Shown here piece by piece: positions 6,464 through 14,471 of a stretch of 22,082 nt of DNA (position 1 is its first letter; each line of letters starts with the position of its first letter). Location: assembly GCA_022574315.1 (NCBI GenBank), contig JACZSH010000009.1, positions 1 through 22,082 on the forward strand. Direction: 5' to 3'. Below the pieces are notes generated by a model that saw only the letters and a list, made by a program, of their open reading frames with translations, did no database searches and was not told where the DNA came from. The position numbers and the translations under genes were made by a program. The stretch comes from Chloroflexota bacterium. GTDB taxonomy: Bacteria; Chloroflexota; Dehalococcoidia; Dehalococcoidales; RBG-16-60-22.

Positions 6464-6497
6464 ACCGCCCTAATCTCTATCTTGAAGGCCGGTCAAG

Positions 6498-6526
6498 TTG
6501 ACATTATCCGTAGCGGGTAGTAGCAT
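6498..6526 (+). promoter_or_regulatory. Sigma-70-type promoter of the dehydrogenase genes
   Basis: TTGACA (6498-6503), a 17-base spacer, then TAGCAT (6521-6526, 4 of 6). RNA would start near 6533, giving an unusually long leader of about 150 bases before the GTG at 6683. It is divergent from the promoter at 6435-6463. Confidence 0.6.
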
Positions 6527-6532
6527 CGGTAG

Positions 6533-6682
6533 GGAAAATAACAAGGATGGGCAAAATCCTCACCCGGCTCAACCGGGGACATCAAAATCAACGGACTTTA
6601 CGTCATCCGTTATCAGGTGGTGTCTCTGCGGGTGGTGGCACGTAACCGCTAATCAAGACATAGCAATAAGCAGGAGGAACAC
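6533..6682 (+). promoter_or_regulatory. Long leader with four successive hairpins
   Basis: The expected untranslated leader contains AGGAT/ATCCT (6544-6548, 6556-6560), CCCGG/CCGGG (6563-6567, 6573-6577), AACGGA/TCCGTT (6590-6595, 6606-6611) and GCGG/CCGC (6628-6631, 6646-6649), all in series and without overlap, ending in AGGAGG at about 6672. No open frame of credible quality lies inside. The series of stems suggests a structured RNA. I do not recognise a known riboswitch family, and short stems in GC-rich DNA can arise by chance. Confidence 0.35.
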
Positions 6683-7585
6683 GTGAAAAAAATCGGATTT
6701 ATCGGCTGCGGTCTGATGGGCAAGGCAATGGCCCTGAACCTGGTCAGGGCGGGATACCCCGTCACCGTCCACGATTTAAAGCCGGAGCCGGTGGCGGAGC
6801 TGGTGGCCGCGGGCGCCACCGCCGCTAATTCCCCCCGGGAGGTCGCCGAAAAATCAGAGGTTGTCATCACCATGCTGACCTCATCGCCGCACGTCGAACA
6901 GGTGATGTTCGGACCGGAAGGCATTCTGGAAGGCCTGCCAGCGGGCGGCAACATCATTGACATGAGCACCATTGACCCTATCGTGACGCGCCAGATAGCC
7001 GCCGCCGCCGCCGAAAAGGGGATTAAGATGCTGGACGCGCCGGTGAGCGGCGCCCCCTTAAAAGCGGCTGACGGCACGCTTTCCATCATGGTGGGCGGCC
7101 AGAAGGAAGTCTTTGAGGAATGCCTGGAGATTCTACAGGTGATGGGCGAAAAAATCATCCATGCCGGCGATATCGGCATGGGGGAAGTGGTCAAGCTGGC
7201 CAACAACCTGGTGGGCGCCATTTGCGGTATCGCCGTCAGTGAGGGTTTCCTTTTCGGCACCCGGCTGGGCGCCGACCCGAAGACGCTTTTCGAAGTCATC
7301 AGCGCCAGCGCCGGAAATTGCTGGTTCCTGCAGACCAGAGTCCCCTACCCCGACGTGATACCGGAAAGTCCGGCCAATAATGACTTCGCCCCCGGCTTTA
7401 CCATTGACCTGATGGCCAAAGACCTCGGCCTTATCCTGTCGGCCGCGGACGCCACCCGGACTCCCCTGCCGGCGGGCAGCCTCACCCAGCAACTCTTACT
7501 GGCCGCCAAAGCCAGCGGACTGGGGCAGAAAGACTGGTCGGTGGTGAGCAAAATCGTCCGCCGGCTGGCCGGAGAAGATGTCTGA
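6683..7585 (+). CDS. Beta-hydroxyacid dehydrogenase (3-hydroxyisobutyrate dehydrogenase family)
   Basis: A 300-residue NAD(P)-dependent oxidoreductase of the 3-hydroxyisobutyrate / tartronate semialdehyde / glyoxylate reductase family. It has the Rossmann motif GFIGCGLMG (5-13), the substrate-binding signature DAPVSGAP (118-125) and the catalytic Lys K171 in GEVVKLANN; length is normal for the family. The GTG start has AGGAGG 5 bases upstream. It is the first gene after the divergent promoter and the hairpin-rich leader, and is followed 100 bases later by a short-chain dehydrogenase, so both may serve one pathway of hydroxy-acid turnover. The exact substrate cannot be assigned; the usual DAPVSGG is changed to DAPVSGA here. 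Confidence 0.92.
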   Translation: MKKIGFIGCGLMGKAMALNLVRAGYPVTVHDLKPEPVAELVAAGATAANSPREVAEKSEVVITMLTSSPHVEQVMFGPEGILEGLPAGGNIIDMSTIDPIVTRQIAAAAAEKGIKMLDAPVSGAPLKAADGTLSIMVGGQKEVFEECLEILQVMGEKIIHAGDIGMGEVVKLANNLVGAICGIAVSEGFLFGTRLGADPKTLFEVISASAGNCWFLQTRVPYPDVIPESPANNDFAPGFTIDLMAKDLGLILSAADATRTPLPAGSLTQQLLLAAKASGLGQKDWSVVSKIVRRLAGEDV

Positions 7586-7615
7586 GACCGCTTCAGCGTA
7601 TTTGGGGCGATTTAC

Positions 7616-7625
7616 CGTCATGACG
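7616..7625. promoter_or_regulatory. Perfect 10-bp palindrome between two dehydrogenase genes
   Basis: CGTCATGACG is an exact palindrome located 31 bases after the first dehydrogenase and 61 bases before the second. It could be an operator half-site pair, but the symmetry does not extend and no clear promoter surrounds it, so chance is likely. Confidence 0.2.
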
Positions 7626-7685
7626 TTAATGGCACGGCTTATACCGGTAGTAAAGATATTTACGGATAGAAAGAGGGGGTAAACC

Positions 7686-8489
7686 ATGGGAGACCGTTTA
7701 AAAGGGAAAGTAGCCATCATCACCGGCGCCGGTACGGTACTGGCCGGCCTGGGTAACGGTAAAGCCACGGCCATTGTTTTTGCCCGGGAGGGAGCCAGGG
7801 TGATGGCGGTTGATTATAATCTCGACGCCGCCGAAGAAACCAGGCGCGTTATCGACGAAGAAGGCGGCGAGTGCATCACGTTCAAGGCGGATGTTTCCCG
7901 GGCCGATGAGTGCCAGAGCATGATTGAAACCTGCGTCAAGACCTTTGGCCGAGTTGACATCGTGCACAACAACGTCGGCATCGGGCAGTGGGGCGGGCCG
8001 GTGGAGACCACTGAAGAGACGTGGGACAAGGTGATGACGGTCAACGTAAAAAGCATGTTTCTGACCTGCAAGTACGTCATTCCCTACATGGAAAAGCAGG
8101 GAGGCGGCACTATCATCAACATCGCCTCCGTGGGCGCCATCCGGAGCACGCTGCCCAATATCGCTTACGCCGCCTCCAAGGCGGCGGTGGTCGGCCTTAC
8201 CCGCGATGTTGCCATTCAGTACGCGGAAAAAGGCATCCGGGTCAACGTCATCCTGCCGGGCCTGATGAAAACCCCCCAGGCCGAGTACTATAACAAGGAT
8301 GCCTGGGCCGGTGGCGATATCGACGAGATGTGGCGGCGCCGCGACTCCATGGTACCGATGAAGCGGCAGGGTCGGGGGTGGGATACCGCCAACGCCGCCC
8401 TGTTCCTGGCTTCCGACGATTCGCAGTACATCACGGGGACAACCCTAATCGTGGACGGCGGCATCAGCAATACCATGAGGTCCTGGTAA
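7686..8489 (+). CDS. Short-chain dehydrogenase/reductase (SDR)
   Basis: A 267-residue classical SDR. The cofactor motif is TGAG (13-16) with a longer-than-usual spacer to GNG (23-25); the structural motif is NNVG (95-98, usually NNAG). The catalytic triad is S148, Y161 and K165 (YAASK), and the C-terminus has the common VDGG. An acidic residue at the end of beta 2 (AVDYN, D43) favours NAD over NADP. The ATG has AGAGGGGG about 6 bases upstream. It follows the hydroxyacid dehydrogenase on the same strand and ends 17 bases before the convergent phoU stop. The substrate is unknown. Confidence 0.93.
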   Translation: MGDRLKGKVAIITGAGTVLAGLGNGKATAIVFAREGARVMAVDYNLDAAEETRRVIDEEGGECITFKADVSRADECQSMIETCVKTFGRVDIVHNNVGIGQWGGPVETTEETWDKVMTVNVKSMFLTCKYVIPYMEKQGGGTIINIASVGAIRSTLPNIAYAASKAAVVGLTRDVAIQYAEKGIRVNVILPGLMKTPQAEYYNKDAWAGGDIDEMWRRRDSMVPMKRQGRGWDTANAALFLASDDSQYITGTTLIVDGGISNTMRSW

Positions 8490-8506
8490 GCGGCAGGGGA
8501 CCGGTC

Positions 8507-9175
8507 TCAATAATTTGAGGCGCCTTCTTCCTCCATCTTGCCGGTGACGCTGAAGACTACCCGTTCACAGATATTGGTCACCCGGTCGGCACTGCGCTCC
8601 AGGTTGTGGGCTACCCAGAGCAGGCGAGTCGCCCGGGTTAATATCTTCGGGTCTTCGGCCATGAAAGTCAGCAGTTCACGGAAGACCTGATCGTAGAGGT
8701 TGTCCACCTCATCATCCTCAGCAATAATCTGCCTGGCCGCCTCTACGTCACAATTTATAAAGGCTTCCAGACTCCGGCGCAGCATTCCCACCGCCTTTTC
8801 CGCCATACGGGGAAGGTCAACCAGTGGCTTCAGCGGTGGCTCGTCTCCGGTCAGCACGGCTATTTTAGCCGTGCCCTCGGCATGGTCACCGATTCGTTCC
8901 AGGTCAGTTATTATGTTAAGCACACAGATAATATAGCGCAGGTCGCCGGCCATGGGCTGCTGCGTGGCGATTAGCTGAATGCATGTCTCTTCAATATTGA
9001 ACCTCTTTTCGTTTATTTTTACGTCGCCGTCAATTACCTGCTGCGCCAGCTTCAGGTCCCTCTTCTTGAGCGCCTCCATGGAGCGGGTGATAGCTTTCTC
9101 CACCATATTCCCCATCACCAGAAGCTCGTCCTGTATTTCCTTCAACCTCTTATGAAAGTCTGTCCTTATCTCCAT
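8507..9175 (-). CDS. phoU: Phosphate transport system regulator PhoU
   Basis: A 222-residue cytoplasmic protein of two tandem PhoU three-helix units. Metal-binding motifs are visible: DLERIGDHAEG in the first half and NLERSADRVTNI in the second. PhoU restrains phosphate uptake through PstSCAB and communicates with a PhoR-type kinase; no phoR or phoB lies in this cluster. The start at ATG 9175 is 7 bases from AGGAGA; a GTG one codon upstream (9178) is also possible but sits too close to it. It is the last gene of the pst operon, 21 bases after pstB, and converges with the SDR gene. Confidence 0.95.
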   Translation of the reverse strand: MEIRTDFHKRLKEIQDELLVMGNMVEKAITRSMEALKKRDLKLAQQVIDGDVKINEKRFNIEETCIQLIATQQPMAGDLRYIICVLNIITDLERIGDHAEGTAKIAVLTGDEPPLKPLVDLPRMAEKAVGMLRRSLEAFINCDVEAARQIIAEDDEVDNLYDQVFRELLTFMAEDPKILTRATRLLWVAHNLERSADRVTNICERVVFSVTGKMEEEGASNY

Positions 9176-9196
9176 CACTAAATCTCCTTTCGGCCT

Positions 9197-10006
9197 TTAA
9201 CCGAAACGGCCGGTGATGTAATCCTCGGTGCGTTTATCTTCGGGATTGGTAAAGATTTGAGAAGTGACGCCATGCTCAACGAGTATCCCGGACCTGTCGG
9301 CTTCCATCATCAAAAAGGCGGTGATATCCGATACTCGGGCCGCCTGCTGCATATTATGAGTCACGATAACGATAGTGTAATCCTTCGCCAGGCTTCTCAT
9401 CAAGTCCTCTATTTTAAGGGTAGCCATCGGGTCGAGGGCGCTGCACGGCTCGTCCATCAGGATAATTTCCGGTCCGACGGCCAGTACGCGGGCGATGCAT
9501 AATCGCTGCTGCTGTCCCCCGGAGAGGGCAAAAGCCGACTGTCCCAGCTTATCTTTGACCTCGTCCCAGAGCGCCGCCTGGCGCAAACTTCTTTCCGCGA
9601 TGTCATCGAGTTCCGCCCGGCTGAACCTGCCGTGCCGCCGGGGGCCGAAGACCACGTTTTCAAAAACAGACATGGGGAACGGGTTCGGCCTCTGGAAGAC
9701 CATGCCCACCTTTTTCCGGAGCTCCACGACGTCTATCTCCGGCCCGCAAATGGAAAGACCGTCAATCTCCACCACCCCCTCGACTCTCGCCCCGGTAATA
9801 AGGTCGTTCATCCGGTTAAAGAGCCGCAGGAATGAAGACTTGCCACAGCCGGAGGGGCCGATTATCGCCGTCACCGCCCGCGGCGGTATCTCCAGGGTAA
9901 TATCTTTCAATGCCTGAAAGGTCCCGTAATAAAGATTCGTTTTTTCCGTTCTCAGGGTTCCCCTATCCTGAGTCGTTCCCGTGTCCGATATACCATCAAC
10001 CGTCAT
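9197..10006 (-). CDS. pstB: Phosphate ABC transporter ATP-binding protein PstB
   Basis: The ATPase that powers phosphate import, 269 residues. It has Walker A GPSGCGKS (50-57), Q-loop (VFQRPNPFP), signature LSGGQQQR (161-168), Walker B IILMDEP with the following SALD D-loop, and switch H217 (VTHNM). The N-terminus carries about 20 extra residues before the usual LYYG start. The ATG abuts the pstA stop (TAAATG), and a GGAGG inside the end of pstA serves as ribosome-binding site, so the two are translationally linked. It works with the two membrane subunits encoded just upstream. Confidence 0.97.
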   Translation of the reverse strand: MTVDGISDTGTTQDRGTLRTEKTNLYYGTFQALKDITLEIPPRAVTAIIGPSGCGKSSFLRLFNRMNDLITGARVEGVVEIDGLSICGPEIDVVELRKKVGMVFQRPNPFPMSVFENVVFGPRRHGRFSRAELDDIAERSLRQAALWDEVKDKLGQSAFALSGGQQQRLCIARVLAVGPEIILMDEPCSALDPMATLKIEDLMRSLAKDYTIVIVTHNMQQAARVSDITAFLMMEADRSGILVEHGVTSQIFTNPEDKRTEDYITGRFG

Positions 10007-10870
10007 TTAAGCGAACCTCCGCCGGCGGACGCGCCATCTGATGACGCTGGCCAGTAAATTAAAAGAAAGCACCACTGCCAGCAGTACCAGGGCGATTCCC
10101 CACATGGTGGTATCCGGCATGCCGGGAACGTGGGCCGCCGAGGTATACAGCTGATAGGGTAACGCCATGAACTGGTCAAAAGGTGACTGCGGCAGTCCGG
10201 GAGTAAGGAAAGCGGCGCCCACCACCAGTATCGGCGCCGTCTCTCCCGCCGCCCGGCTTATGGACAGGATAGCCCCGGTGATGATGCCCGGCATCGCTTC
10301 CGGGAGAATGATATGCCGCATCGTCTGCCAACGGGTAGCCCCGATGGCCAGGCTGCCTTCCCGGTAACCTCTGGGAACGGATAGTATCGCTTCCCGGGAG
10401 GTGGTTATCATCATTGCCAGCGCCTGGCAGGCCAGCGTCAGACTGGCGGCGAGCAGAGACATGCCAAAATCCATCATCATCACGAAGACGCCAAGGCCGA
10501 ATAGACCGTAGACAATACTGGGTACGCCGGCCAGGTTCAGTATTGCCATGTTGATAAGCCGGGTCAGCCAGTTATCACGGGCGTATTCGGTGAGATAGAT
10601 ACCGGCCATCACCCCAACCGGTAATGCGAAAATAATGGTGCCCAGCATCAGGTAGAAAGTACCCACGATAGCCGGGAAAATACCGCCCGCTTTACCCGCC
10701 TGCGAAGGTGCCTGGGTCAGAAACTCCCAGCTGATGGCGCCGATACCGTTCACCGTGACGTAAATAACGATAAACAGGACCGGTAGCACCACGATAACCG
10801 CCGTCAGCGCCAGTAAACTGAAGGCGGTACGTTCCGAAAGCCGGCGCGATTTTCCAGATTGAGTAATCAT
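10007..10870 (-). CDS. pstA: Phosphate ABC transporter permease PstA
   Basis: A 287-residue integral membrane subunit with about six transmembrane helices. The coupling loop that contacts PstB is seen in REAILSVPRGYREGSLAIGAT and RWQTMRHIILPEAMPG, and the family segment AGVPSIVYGLFGLG is present. It pairs with PstC to form the phosphate channel in the cytoplasmic membrane. It starts 6 bases after the pstC stop with a purine-rich GGGTAGGGAAAC upstream, and its stop touches the pstB start. Confidence 0.96.
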   Translation of the reverse strand: MITQSGKSRRLSERTAFSLLALTAVIVVLPVLFIVIYVTVNGIGAISWEFLTQAPSQAGKAGGIFPAIVGTFYLMLGTIIFALPVGVMAGIYLTEYARDNWLTRLINMAILNLAGVPSIVYGLFGLGVFVMMMDFGMSLLAASLTLACQALAMMITTSREAILSVPRGYREGSLAIGATRWQTMRHIILPEAMPGIITGAILSISRAAGETAPILVVGAAFLTPGLPQSPFDQFMALPYQLYTSAAHVPGMPDTTMWGIALVLLAVVLSFNLLASVIRWRVRRRRFA

Positions 10871-10876
10871 GTTTCC

Positions 10877-11839
10877 CTACCCCGCAAACTTCCTTTTCTG
10901 GCGCTCCAGCACCCGGTCGGCAATCAGGTTGACCGCCAGGGTCATCACAAAAAGAATCAGGCCGATAGCGAACAACGCCTGGTACTGAAAACCACCCCGC
11001 ACCGCGTTGCCGATTCCGGAAGCGATGGCGGCCGTCATCGGCATCATCGGTTCGGTGGGCGCCCAGGGCACCGCCAGAGCGCCGCCGGCGACCATCAGCA
11101 CCGTCATCGTCTCGCCGACAGCCCGGCCAACCCCAAGCATCACCGCCGCCGTAATCCCGGAGAGCGCCCCCGGCAGGCAAACGTGCCTTATCGTTTGCCA
11201 CCGGGTAGCCCCGAGCGCGTAAGACGCCTGCCTGAACTCCTCGGGGACCGCCCGCAGGGCGTCTTCGGAGACACTGACGATAATCGGCAGGCTCATCATG
11301 GAGAGCATAATGCCCGCCGTAAGCCCGGACAGACCGGTATCCAGGTTAAAGGCGCTCTGCACCAGCGGCGATAGCAACATCAGCCCGATAAAGCCCATGA
11401 CCACCGAGGGGATTCCGGCCAGAAGTTCAACGATGGGCTTCACCGTTTCCCTTAGTTTCGATGACGCCACCTCCGCCAGGTAGGCGGCGCAGCCAACGCC
11501 GACCGGCACCGCAATCGCCGTCGCCACCAGGGTAATCCAGAGGGTGGACACAAAAAAAGGCAGGATGCCAAAAGTGGGTGGGTCAGAAACCGGGTACCAC
11601 CGGGTACCGGTAAGAAACTCCCAGGGGGGAGTATGCCAAAAGACGGGCAGGCCTTCACGTAAGAGGAGAACCAGAACGCCCAGCAACACCACGATGGCCA
11701 GCATTCCGTTCAGGAAAATGAAGCTTTCAATAGACTTTTCCCGCAGGCGGAAACGCCGCTTCATGCCCCGCTCAGGGATGCTAACCGCCATGGTCACCGT
11801 TCCCATAACCGCGCGGCAGCTATCACTGCCGGCTGACAT
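10877..11839 (-). CDS. pstC: Phosphate ABC transporter permease PstC
   Basis: A 320-residue membrane subunit with six hydrophobic helices, the partner of PstA. Family marks are LLAGIPSVVMGFIG and the coupling segment EDALRAVPEEFRQASYALGAT, RWQTIRH. The start is uncertain: the ATG at 11839 has no clear ribosome-binding site, and about 25 residues precede GMKRRFRLREK, where many homologues begin; the internal ATG at 11764 is preceded by GAGCGGGG. It lies 33 bases after pstS in the operon. Confidence 0.95.
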   Translation of the reverse strand: MSAGSDSCRAVMGTVTMAVSIPERGMKRRFRLREKSIESFIFLNGMLAIVVLLGVLVLLLREGLPVFWHTPPWEFLTGTRWYPVSDPPTFGILPFFVSTLWITLVATAIAVPVGVGCAAYLAEVASSKLRETVKPIVELLAGIPSVVMGFIGLMLLSPLVQSAFNLDTGLSGLTAGIMLSMMSLPIIVSVSEDALRAVPEEFRQASYALGATRWQTIRHVCLPGALSGITAAVMLGVGRAVGETMTVLMVAGGALAVPWAPTEPMMPMTAAIASGIGNAVRGGFQYQALFAIGLILFVMTLAVNLIADRVLERQKRKFAG

Positions 11840-11872
11840 CCAGATACGTCAGGAAATCGACCCAACATCTTA

Positions 11873-12793
11873 CTATTCCAGCGGCACATAACCCATCTCA
11901 ATGACTTTTTCCTGCCCGGCGGCGGATAAAGCGTAATCGATAAAGGCTTTGACCACGCCTACCGGCTCGCCGTCGGTATAGAACAGCAGTGGCCGGGCAA
12001 TCGGGTAGCTGCCGTCCAGGGCCGTCGCCACGCTGGGCAGGACCGCCGGTTCATCCGCCGTCCGGCTGACCGCCAGGGGTTTTACCGCTTCACTCAGGTA
12101 GCCCAACCCGGGGTAAAAAATGGCACGGGCGTTCTTGGCCACTTCAATGACGCCTTCCTCGGTAGAGGGTAAGAGCAGTACCCGGGTGCCGTATTCGAGG
12201 CTTTTGTCCTCGGTGGGGAGTCCTTTCATCTGCACCACGTTTTCCTTAAAGTAAACGTGAGTACCGGAGCTGGTGTCCCGGGCAAGCGCCACTATCGGCA
12301 CGTCACTGCCGCCAACCTCGCTCCAGTTGCTGACCCGATTGGTATAGATGGCCGACAGCTGGGTAAAAGTCAACTCGGAGACCGGGTTTGAAGGGTGGAC
12401 GACCACCGAGAGAGCATCGAGGGCAACTGGGATTTCAAACGGGTCTACGCCATGAGATTTAGCCTGCTCAATCTCTTTCGCCTTGATTTCCCTTGAAGTC
12501 TGACAGATGTCAGTGGTGCCGTTAATGAGCGCGGCAATGCCGGCTCCGGAACCCGGACCGCTGACGGCGATGTTCACTTTGGGATGCGCCTTCATAAACT
12601 CCTCCGCCCAGACCGCAGTCAGCGGAGTTACCGTATTTGACCCGTTAATCTTAATAGTACCGGAGAGTTCTGAGCCGGAGGGCGGGGGTGTGGTGCCCGT
12701 CTCCGCACAACCAGAGATGACAGTTAACCCGATTGCCAGTATCAAGGCAAAGGGCAGCCACCGAGTTCGAATTTGTTTTATCCTGGATATCAA
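11873..12793 (-). CDS. pstS: Phosphate-binding lipoprotein PstS
   Basis: The extracellular phosphate receptor of the Pst system, 306 residues. A basic N-terminus and a hydrophobic helix are followed by the lipobox VISGC with C29, so it is exported and anchored by lipid, as expected for a monoderm or otherwise membrane-tethered binding protein. Ligand loops are GSNTVTPL (51-58), SGPGSGAG (78-85) and RDTSSGTH (172-179). The start is TTG at 12793, with AGGAG about 9 bases upstream. It is the first of the five pst genes, 87 bases behind the arsC-like gene. Confidence 0.95.
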   Translation of the reverse strand: MISRIKQIRTRWLPFALILAIGLTVISGCAETGTTPPPSGSELSGTIKINGSNTVTPLTAVWAEEFMKAHPKVNIAVSGPGSGAGIAALINGTTDICQTSREIKAKEIEQAKSHGVDPFEIPVALDALSVVVHPSNPVSELTFTQLSAIYTNRVSNWSEVGGSDVPIVALARDTSSGTHVYFKENVVQMKGLPTEDKSLEYGTRVLLLPSTEEGVIEVAKNARAIFYPGLGYLSEAVKPLAVSRTADEPAVLPSVATALDGSYPIARPLLFYTDGEPVGVVKAFIDYALSAAGQEKVIEMGYVPLE

Positions 12794-12856
12794 TGAAATA
12801 ATCTCCTGTTCTTAATATTGGCAGGTTACTTTATCCGTCTTTCGGGTAATCAAGAT

Positions 12857-12871
12857 GGACGGCGACCGTCC
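12857..12871. other. Hairpin between the arsC-like gene and pstS
   Basis: GGACGG (12857-12862) and CCGTCC (12866-12871) form a perfect 6-bp stem with a 3-base loop. On the minus strand it follows the arsC-like stop by 9 bases and precedes pstS. No T-run follows, so it is more likely a partial terminator, a processing site or an mRNA-stabilising element than a full terminator. Confidence 0.35.
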
Positions 12872-12880
12872 CGGAAAGGG

Positions 12881-13282
12881 TTAACGCTGAAGTTCCTGAA
12901 TTAGTCCCTCCACCTTGCTTCTGATTTCATCTCTTATCTCCCTTACCTTCTCTACCGGTTTGCCTGCCGGGTCTTCAAGCCCCCAGTCCTCGGCCGGTAG
13001 CAAGCTGCCGGGGCAGACCTCTGCCACCCCGCAACCCATGGTAACCACCCGGTCAGTATTCTCTACCATTTCGGGGGTGAGCAGCTCTGGTTTGGCACCG
13101 CGGATATCAATGCCTGCTTCCAGCATAGCCCCGGCCACAATCGGGTTAACCTGTGCCGCGGGACTGGTCCCGGCCGAGGTCGCCACGGCCACACCGCCCG
13201 CCAGGCGATTAAAAAAAGCCGTAGCTATCTGGCTACGGCCTGAATTATGGACACAGACAAAGAGTATTCTTTTCCGTTTCAC
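12881..13282 (-). CDS. arsC: Arsenate reductase of the low-molecular-weight phosphatase type
   Basis: A 133-residue cytoplasmic protein with the P-loop CVHNSGRS (nucleophile C10, then R16), the acid D104 in WGLEDPAGK, and further cysteines C84 (TMGC) and C90 (EVCPG), which match the relay cysteines of thioredoxin-coupled ArsC. This makes arsenate reduction more likely than protein tyrosine dephosphorylation, although the C84-C90 spacing is one residue shorter than the C82-C89 of the Bacillus enzyme. The start is GTG with a weak ribosome-binding site. It lies between a histidine phosphatase and the phosphate importer, fitting a need to deal with arsenate that enters through Pst. No arsB, acr3 or arsR is present. 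Confidence 0.88.
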   Translation of the reverse strand: MKRKRILFVCVHNSGRSQIATAFFNRLAGGVAVATSAGTSPAAQVNPIVAGAMLEAGIDIRGAKPELLTPEMVENTDRVVTMGCGVAEVCPGSLLPAEDWGLEDPAGKPVEKVREIRDEIRSKVEGLIQELQR

Positions 13283-13300
13283 TTATTTTTATTTTACCAA

Positions 13301-13921
13301 TCACCCCTTAATCCCGTCAAGGTGGGTGGTATCGTTCAGTACCACCAGGTGGGGTTTACCCTCGGCCACTCTGATTACACTCAGCGAAGCGTTACTCAAA
13401 TCGAAATGCCGGTAGATACTGTTGGTCGCCCCCAGAGTGTGGACAATAATTACTTTAACCACAATCTCGTGCGCCACCAGCACCACCTGCCTGTCCGGGT
13501 TATCGGCGACAATCTTATAAAATGCGCGCACCGACCGCTCGGTCACCTCTTTAAAGCTCTCCCCGTTGGGCATGGTAAAATCCGTCGGGTCAGTCCGGGT
13601 GTGCCGCCACTGCTCCGGCCACCCCTGGCTGATTTTATCCACGTGCATCCCTTCCCAGTCGCCCTGGTGAATCTCGATTAAATCGTCGAGCACTTTCGGC
13701 TCAAGCTTATGGGGTTCCGCCAGCACCGAGGCAGTGTTAAAAGTCCTCCGTAACGGGCTGGTATATATGATATCAATTGGCTGGTTGGCCAGCCGGGCAG
13801 ACAGGGCGCGCGCCTGGGCATACCCCATCTGGTTAATATCCTCGTCTAGCCACCCCATATAGTAGCCCTCCACGTTTGACTCGGTTTGTCCGTGGCGGAC
13901 GAGCAGGACTGTCGTGGTCAT
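13301..13921 (-). CDS. Histidine phosphatase (phosphoglycerate mutase-like)
   Basis: A 206-residue member of the histidine phosphatase superfamily. The catalytic set is visible: LVRHGQTESN with H10, R59 (TSPLRR), E83 (LIEIHQGDWEG) and the second His H151 in LVAHEIVV. The last is usually followed by Gly (SHG); here it is AHE, an uncommon change. The family covers cofactor-dependent phosphoglycerate mutase, alpha-ribazole phosphatase and broad phosphatases, and sequence alone does not decide. The ATG has GGAGG 5 bases upstream. It begins the run of minus-strand genes that leads into arsC and pst, with 18 bases to arsC. Confidence 0.9.
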   Translation of the reverse strand: MTTTVLLVRHGQTESNVEGYYMGWLDEDINQMGYAQARALSARLANQPIDIIYTSPLRRTFNTASVLAEPHKLEPKVLDDLIEIHQGDWEGMHVDKISQGWPEQWRHTRTDPTDFTMPNGESFKEVTERSVRAFYKIVADNPDRQVVLVAHEIVVKVIIVHTLGATNSIYRHFDLSNASLSVIRVAEGKPHLVVLNDTTHLDGIKG

Positions 13922-13990
13922 TGATACCTCCGTCAGAATTTGAAGCTCTCTCCGGCAGACCCAGTCGGCCTATTCCGGGCCTGAATTCGT

Positions 13991-14398
13991 CTAAAAAAGC
14001 CGCCAGTCTCTCAAGCCTTGCTGCACCACCGCCAGGTATTCCGGGGATGGCTTTGCCTCTTCCAATCGGCCGGCTATTACGTAGGTTATTGCCTCCAGGG
14101 GTTCGCTGTCTTCATTAAACACGGTGACCTTATACCGGTTATAGCCTTTCTCAAACCTGTCAAGTCGCCTCAGGCAGGCTTCCGAGACCTCGTAAATTGC
14201 TCCCCGGACCCTGTCCCCCCTGAACGACTTGATGCTGGCAACGCCGCCCCGCCATTTCCGGGACCAGTTACAAAACACCAGCTTATAATTGGGAAGGGTC
14301 GCCACGAACAGAGGTTTACTATCCGGGCAGCGTTCTTTCATCTGTTTTTGGTTCAGGTTTGACGCGTAGGCAAAGTAGTACACGAGTTGCTTTCCCAT
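13991..14398 (-). CDS. Gamma-glutamylcyclotransferase-like (AIG2/GGCT fold) protein
   Basis: A 135-residue protein with the family start YFAYASNL (substrate loop) and the glutamate in LDRFEKGYN that acts as general acid/base in gamma-glutamylcyclotransferases. It would release 5-oxoproline from a gamma-glutamyl amine or peptide. Start ATG 14398 is chosen; two TTG codons directly upstream also fit. No Shine-Dalgarno is visible, and an AT-rich run (TTAACTTAATTTAAATAT) lies just upstream, so the message might be nearly leaderless. The gene is 69 bases before the histidine phosphatase on the same strand. Confidence 0.82.
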   Translation of the reverse strand: MGKQLVYYFAYASNLNQKQMKERCPDSKPLFVATLPNYKLVFCNWSRKWRGGVASIKSFRGDRVRGAIYEVSEACLRRLDRFEKGYNRYKVTVFNEDSEPLEAITYVIAGRLEEAKPSPEYLAVVQQGLRDWRLF

Positions 14399-14471
14399 CA
14401 ACAATGATATTTAAATTAAGTTAAGCTCTTTCGGTCTCCGGCCCGGCCACCACCAGAGGGTAAGCTTGTGT

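Noticed and set aside
10859..11374. 171-residue open frame opposite pstC
   Set aside because: Shadow of a well-supported gene; low-complexity His/Arg/Gly composition typical of antisense reading in GC-rich DNA. The same holds for frames at 12915-13415, 13247-13681, 4557-5030 and 4235-4861.
11588..11607. Direct repeat CGGGTACCAC / CGGGTACCGG
   Set aside because: Lies inside pstC and is explained by the coding sequence around GTRWYP.
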